A model generated the notes under the pieces. That model did not search any database and was not told the origin of the DNA. It saw nothing but the letters and a program-made list of their open reading frames with translations. Made by a program: the position numbers and the translations under genes. A DNA stretch of 63,938 nt. Source: an uncultured Bacteroides sp. Lineage in GTDB: Bacteria > Bacteroidota > Bacteroidia > Bacteroidales > Bacteroidaceae. The stretch lies in the NCBI GenBank assembly GCA_905203765.1, contig CAJKXC010000012.1:1-63938 (forward strand), read 5' to 3'. Shown here piece after piece: positions 61,229 to 63,938 of this stretch (positions within the stretch are counted from its first letter, which is position 1; each line of letters starts with the position of its first letter).

Positions 61229-63418
61229 TCAATCCGCCCCGCCGGTATAGGCTGTCCCGTTTACTATAACCTGTCCGGTGGTATTATTGATAACAAAACC
61301 CTTACCGACTTCTGCAAGTGAAGTAGTATAAGTAGCTTCATTATCGGTGAATGTAACACCTTGGTTCGGTTTGTCTTTTTCGGCATCCAGGTAGATAGCG
61401 GGATAGTCTTGGGAATCTACGCCACCTACTTGGACAGCCAGGCTGCAACTATTCTTCAAAGTGATATTCGTCTTGTAGTCGTATGCGCTGCCACTTCTGT
61501 TACCAGCTGTAATGGCTGCGGCAGGAGCATTGTTTCCACCACCCCATGAAGTAGCGCCCGGCAAAACGCTTGTCTGGTAAACAGTGTTGACGTTCAAATT
61601 GAAGCTGCAACCATCGAATGTGAACGTACCGCCGCGTAGGAAAGCGCCTTGCCAGCCACCCGTGAAGGTACAGCCTGTAGCCGTTACCGTAACAGGAGTG
61701 TTCACCATAAGAGCTGTTTCCTTAGCAGTGAATTCAGAATTGGTTAATGCAATCGTGTTGTCTTTACCAACCGGTGTCGCAGCATTGGTACTCAGGCAAT
61801 ATTCCACGCTCTGCATTGTACAGTTGTCTACCTCAGCAGCAGCGTTGCTGGCATGCAAATTTATAAGGATACCACCTGCATGCACATAGTCTGCGCTATA
61901 ATTCACATTCTTCATTGTAAATTTGGCATTGTCATCCGCCAAAGCTATTCCTTTGGCTTTATCATCAATCTGTCCTTTGCTGCCTCCATCTCCGGTTATT
62001 GTAAGGCTGGCATCCTTGAGAATGCGAACACAATTATCTATACCAAATGACTCGTCTCCGACCAATGTCAATGTGTGCGTGCCCAAGACTATCGCCATCT
62101 GTTTTCCTACCGGCACAAAAAATGGTTTGTTGATAGCCATATCTGCATTCAGTGTAAGTTTGTTAACCTCGCCGCCCCCTTTTATCTCGATGTTACCTTT
62201 CTCTACGGTCAAATCTTTTATCACAGCGCCGGCTTTCACCACAAAAGTGTTTTGGCCTGTGCTGGCAGTAACTTTCTCCCAAGTGCCGTTAATCTCCACA
62301 TGGTCGATGTCCTCAACCTTCAACTTTCCTTCTACACCTTCCGGCACGTTGATGCTGACGGAAAGATTATTCGCGCTGTTATCTCCCTTTATCGTGATGC
62401 TCCCGTCATTGCCGGTTACTTCGTTGACATTGATAGTAATAGGTTCGTTGCCTGCATCGCTCGGAATCTCAATCTGTTCGCCTGCTGCCATTGTATTAAC
62501 GGTGATATTCTTTTCGCCATTCTTCAATTCTTTTACTGCATCTTCCGCGCTTTCCACTACTTTGCTGAACGTGAGGTCGCCAGTGCTGGCATCAACTTTA
62601 ATGTCGCCGATACCGGGCATCACCTTTATCGTACCTGCTGTCACTACAAAGTTTTTCGTAGTCTGATACACTTGGGTTTCCTTTGAATTTTCGCCTATCT
62701 TCAGCGTGGCAGTAATACCGCCCACATAAGTGGCGGCAGGCACCGGAATATCCAGTACCAGCGGGTCTGCATCGCTTGCGGTGAACGACACTACCACAGC
62801 GTCCTCTCCATCCGCGATTTCGTCAAGTGAACCATCACCCCCATCAATTATCAATGCAGCCTCGCCTGCAATATTTGCACCTGCCAGCGTCAATGAACCG
62901 GTTGTTCCTTCTGCCAATCCGCTCAGCTCAATACGCATCATACCGCTCAACAGATTGCTGAAGTTCACCTTCGTTTTCTCAGCGTTCAGTTTTCCGAACA
63001 TCGGCGCATTGCTATTAGAATAGGCATATGCTGTAGGGAATTCTACGGTCATTGTCTCGGACTTGTATGCGTCGCGAGGATAAACTGCGTACTGCAAGTT
63101 AGATATATCACCGGCCAACTCTCCTGTGAACTTAGCTTCCGTTGTACCGGCAGAAGGGTTACCTTCCAAAGTCAATTTTGCCGTAGCCTTATAAACCTTA
63201 GGCGTTCCGGTAGCACCGCCAAAGGCATAGAAAGCATCACCGGCAGTCCAGTTCACTTTATAGCCTTCGCCTATCGTTGTTCTTGTGTCTGCCCCCGTTG
63301 TGGCAACCAATGTAAAGCCGTCAGCAGATGTTCTGTTCTCCATCATTTCTTCATTGGAGCAACTCGTTACCAGAGCCGCTGCGCATAGCAGGGCGCTGAT
63401 GTAATTTAAATTTCTCAT
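61229..63418 (-). CDS. Fimbrillin-like lipoprotein with C-terminal beta-helix domain
   Basis: 729 residues with lipobox LVTSC (Cys20). The N-terminal third (about 25-290) resembles fimbrillin-family proteins: TRTTIGEGYKVNWTAGDAFYAF, the cell-surface pattern LQYAVYPRDAYKSE, and LSGMMRIELSGL. The rest (about 300-729) is made of short beta-strand repeats (ITINVNEVTGNDGSITIKGDNSANNLSVSI; VDNCTMQSVEYCLS; TNSEFTAKETALMV; FTFDGCSFNLNV), typical of a right-handed parallel beta-helix. Such proteins are usually surface adhesins or stalk components; no catalytic site is evident. It is the second gene after a 55-residue micro-ORF, 43 bp away. Confidence 0.75.
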   Translation of the reverse strand: MRNLNYISALLCAAALVTSCSNEEMMENRTSADGFTLVATTGADTRTTIGEGYKVNWTAGDAFYAFGGATGTPKVYKATAKLTLEGNPSAGTTEAKFTGELAGDISNLQYAVYPRDAYKSETMTVEFPTAYAYSNSNAPMFGKLNAEKTKVNFSNLLSGMMRIELSGLAEGTTGSLTLAGANIAGEAALIIDGGDGSLDEIADGEDAVVVSFTASDADPLVLDIPVPAATYVGGITATLKIGENSKETQVYQTTKNFVVTAGTIKVMPGIGDIKVDASTGDLTFSKVVESAEDAVKELKNGEKNITVNTMAAGEQIEIPSDAGNEPITINVNEVTGNDGSITIKGDNSANNLSVSINVPEGVEGKLKVEDIDHVEINGTWEKVTASTGQNTFVVKAGAVIKDLTVEKGNIEIKGGGEVNKLTLNADMAINKPFFVPVGKQMAIVLGTHTLTLVGDESFGIDNCVRILKDASLTITGDGGSKGQIDDKAKGIALADDNAKFTMKNVNYSADYVHAGGILINLHASNAAAEVDNCTMQSVEYCLSTNAATPVGKDNTIALTNSEFTAKETALMVNTPVTVTATGCTFTGGWQGAFLRGGTFTFDGCSFNLNVNTVYQTSVLPGATSWGGGNNAPAAAITAGNRSGSAYDYKTNITLKNSCSLAVQVGGVDSQDYPAIYLDAEKDKPNQGVTFTDNEATYTTSLAEVGKGFVINNTTGQVIVNGTAYTGGAD

Positions 63419-63461
63419 AATAAATTCTTTGTTTTAATTCGTTTGTAATTACTGAAGAGGA

Positions 63462-63629
63462 TTATTGCCAGTAGCCATCCTCAGGCTCCCATCCCGGCAA
63501 TGCAGCATCGGCACTACCGGTTCCGGTGCTGCCACCGCCGCCGCCAGTACCCGCAAAGCCATACTCCACTGCCACCGTCAGCACCTCTACTGCCGGCGGT
63601 TCGTACTTTTCTCGTTTTTGATTATCCAT
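63462..63629 (-). CDS. 55-residue Gly-rich peptide gene upstream of the fimbrillin-like gene
   Basis: ATG at 63629, TAA at 63462. The peptide begins MDNQKREKYEPPAVEVLTVAV, then EYGFAG, a Gly/Ser/Thr run (about 27-39: GTGGGGGSTGTGS), and ends ALPGWEPEDGYWQ. There is no signal peptide or membrane helix. The YEPPAVEVLTV block resembles the start of small proteins commonly seen near surface-protein genes in Bacteroides (general recollection, not checked). It lies on the same strand 43 bp before the fimbrillin-like gene, behind a long structured leader. Codon choice looks normal. Function unknown. Confidence 0.7.
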   Translation of the reverse strand: MDNQKREKYEPPAVEVLTVAVEYGFAGTGGGGGSTGTGSADAALPGWEPEDGYWQ

Positions 63630-63906
63630 GTTGTGAATAAGATTGTTTTGCGGCTCTCCTCAGTTCCATAAAGGGCCTATTACAAACACGAAGCGTGAAA
63701 CTGATTGTTTCACTTCGCTGTAGAGAGGCCCTGAGAAGCCCTAAATCTACGAAATGACATATCAGCCCCACGCTATAGCGCGGAAGCCGTCTGAATGCCA
63801 TTCTTGTAGAGGTGAAAATTTCTCAGGTTTTCGAACAACAAGAATGAAGCAAGACGCTTCTAATAAAGTTTTAATAAATATTTTGGTAGGCGCTCCTACA
63901 CGCTGC
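63630..63906 (-). ncRNA. Long structured 5' leader (candidate cis-acting RNA)
   Basis: About 275 nt between a -7 element and the micro-ORF with no open frame of note. It has an outer stem AGGGCCT/AGGCCCT (63672-63678 with 63726-63732) enclosing an inner stem CGAA plus GTGAAAC (63689-63701 with 63707-63717, two-base bulge). There is also a 10-bp palindrome CGCTATAGCG (63771-63780), a GAAGC/GCTTC hairpin (63846-63860) and a GTAGG/CCTAC hairpin at the 5' end (63886-63899). It could be a regulatory leader; no known class is assigned. Confidence 0.5.
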
Positions 63907-63914
63907 CAAAGGTA
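63907..63914 (-). promoter_or_regulatory. -7 element of the micro-ORF/fimbrillin operon
   Basis: TACCTTTG on the minus strand. At 20 bp the window ends in CTTG (63935-63938), a three-of-four match to the -33 TTTG. Transcription would begin near 63900. Confidence 0.55.
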
Positions 63915-63938
63915 AACGTTGTTTTTGAAAGAAGCAAG

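Overview
The window is chromosomal DNA of a gut Bacteroides-type bacterium (Bacteroidales). The basis is the gene content (two SusC/SusD pairs, a hybrid two-component regulator, GH2 and GH3 enzymes, a fimbrillin-like lipoprotein), promoters of the TTTG-N19-21-TAnnTTTG type, and the near absence of Shine-Dalgarno sequences. The species cannot be fixed from the sequence alone. No rRNA, tRNA, CRISPR array, transposase or phage gene was seen.

Layout. (1) 0-0.75 kb: a YefM/YoeB-like toxin-antitoxin pair with promoter, operator and terminator, flanked by an 18/20-bp direct repeat. (2) 0.75-1.5 kb: non-coding DNA rich in repeats. (3) 1.5-12.3 kb, rightward: a SusC/SusD pair, a lysine exporter split into two genes (LysO type), a GH2 beta-galactosidase and a GH63-like lipoprotein, a possible small polysaccharide utilisation locus without its own regulator in the window. 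(4) 12.5-27.2 kb: housekeeping genes. These are a K+-dependent membrane pyrophosphatase, a sensor histidine kinase with an extracytoplasmic TPR-like domain, and a leftward run rimP-nusA-infB-cvpA-sufBCDS. (5) 27.6-52.3 kb: a large polysaccharide utilisation locus. Read leftward it holds carboxylesterase, SusC, SusD, GH3, carboxylesterase, three CE1-type esterases and two more GH3 enzymes; a rightward hybrid two-component system and a further carboxylesterase lie beside it. It has six esterases and three GH3 exo-glycosidases but no recognisable endo-acting enzyme, which points to small ester-decorated glycans such as feruloylated or acetylated hemicellulose fragments. (6) 52.5-61 kb: a small membrane protein, a YgjP-type metallopeptidase, a GIN-domain lipoprotein, an ECF sigma/anti-sigma pair, argB, speA, aroK, a nitroreductase and a viroplasmin-RNase H protein. 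(7) 61.2-63.9 kb: a long structured leader, a 55-residue gly-rich peptide gene and a fimbrillin/beta-helix lipoprotein, all leftward.

The most unusual signals are non-coding. Tandem repeats on a 22-bp register anchored on GAAC occur in three intergenic regions, with a related 20-22 bp arrangement in the regulator promoter of the large locus. A roughly 120-bp hairpin-ending element occurs twice in inverted orientation, each time just 3' of a gene. The structured leader plus micro-ORF ahead of the fimbrillin-like gene is a third. All similarities were judged by eye; no search was run.
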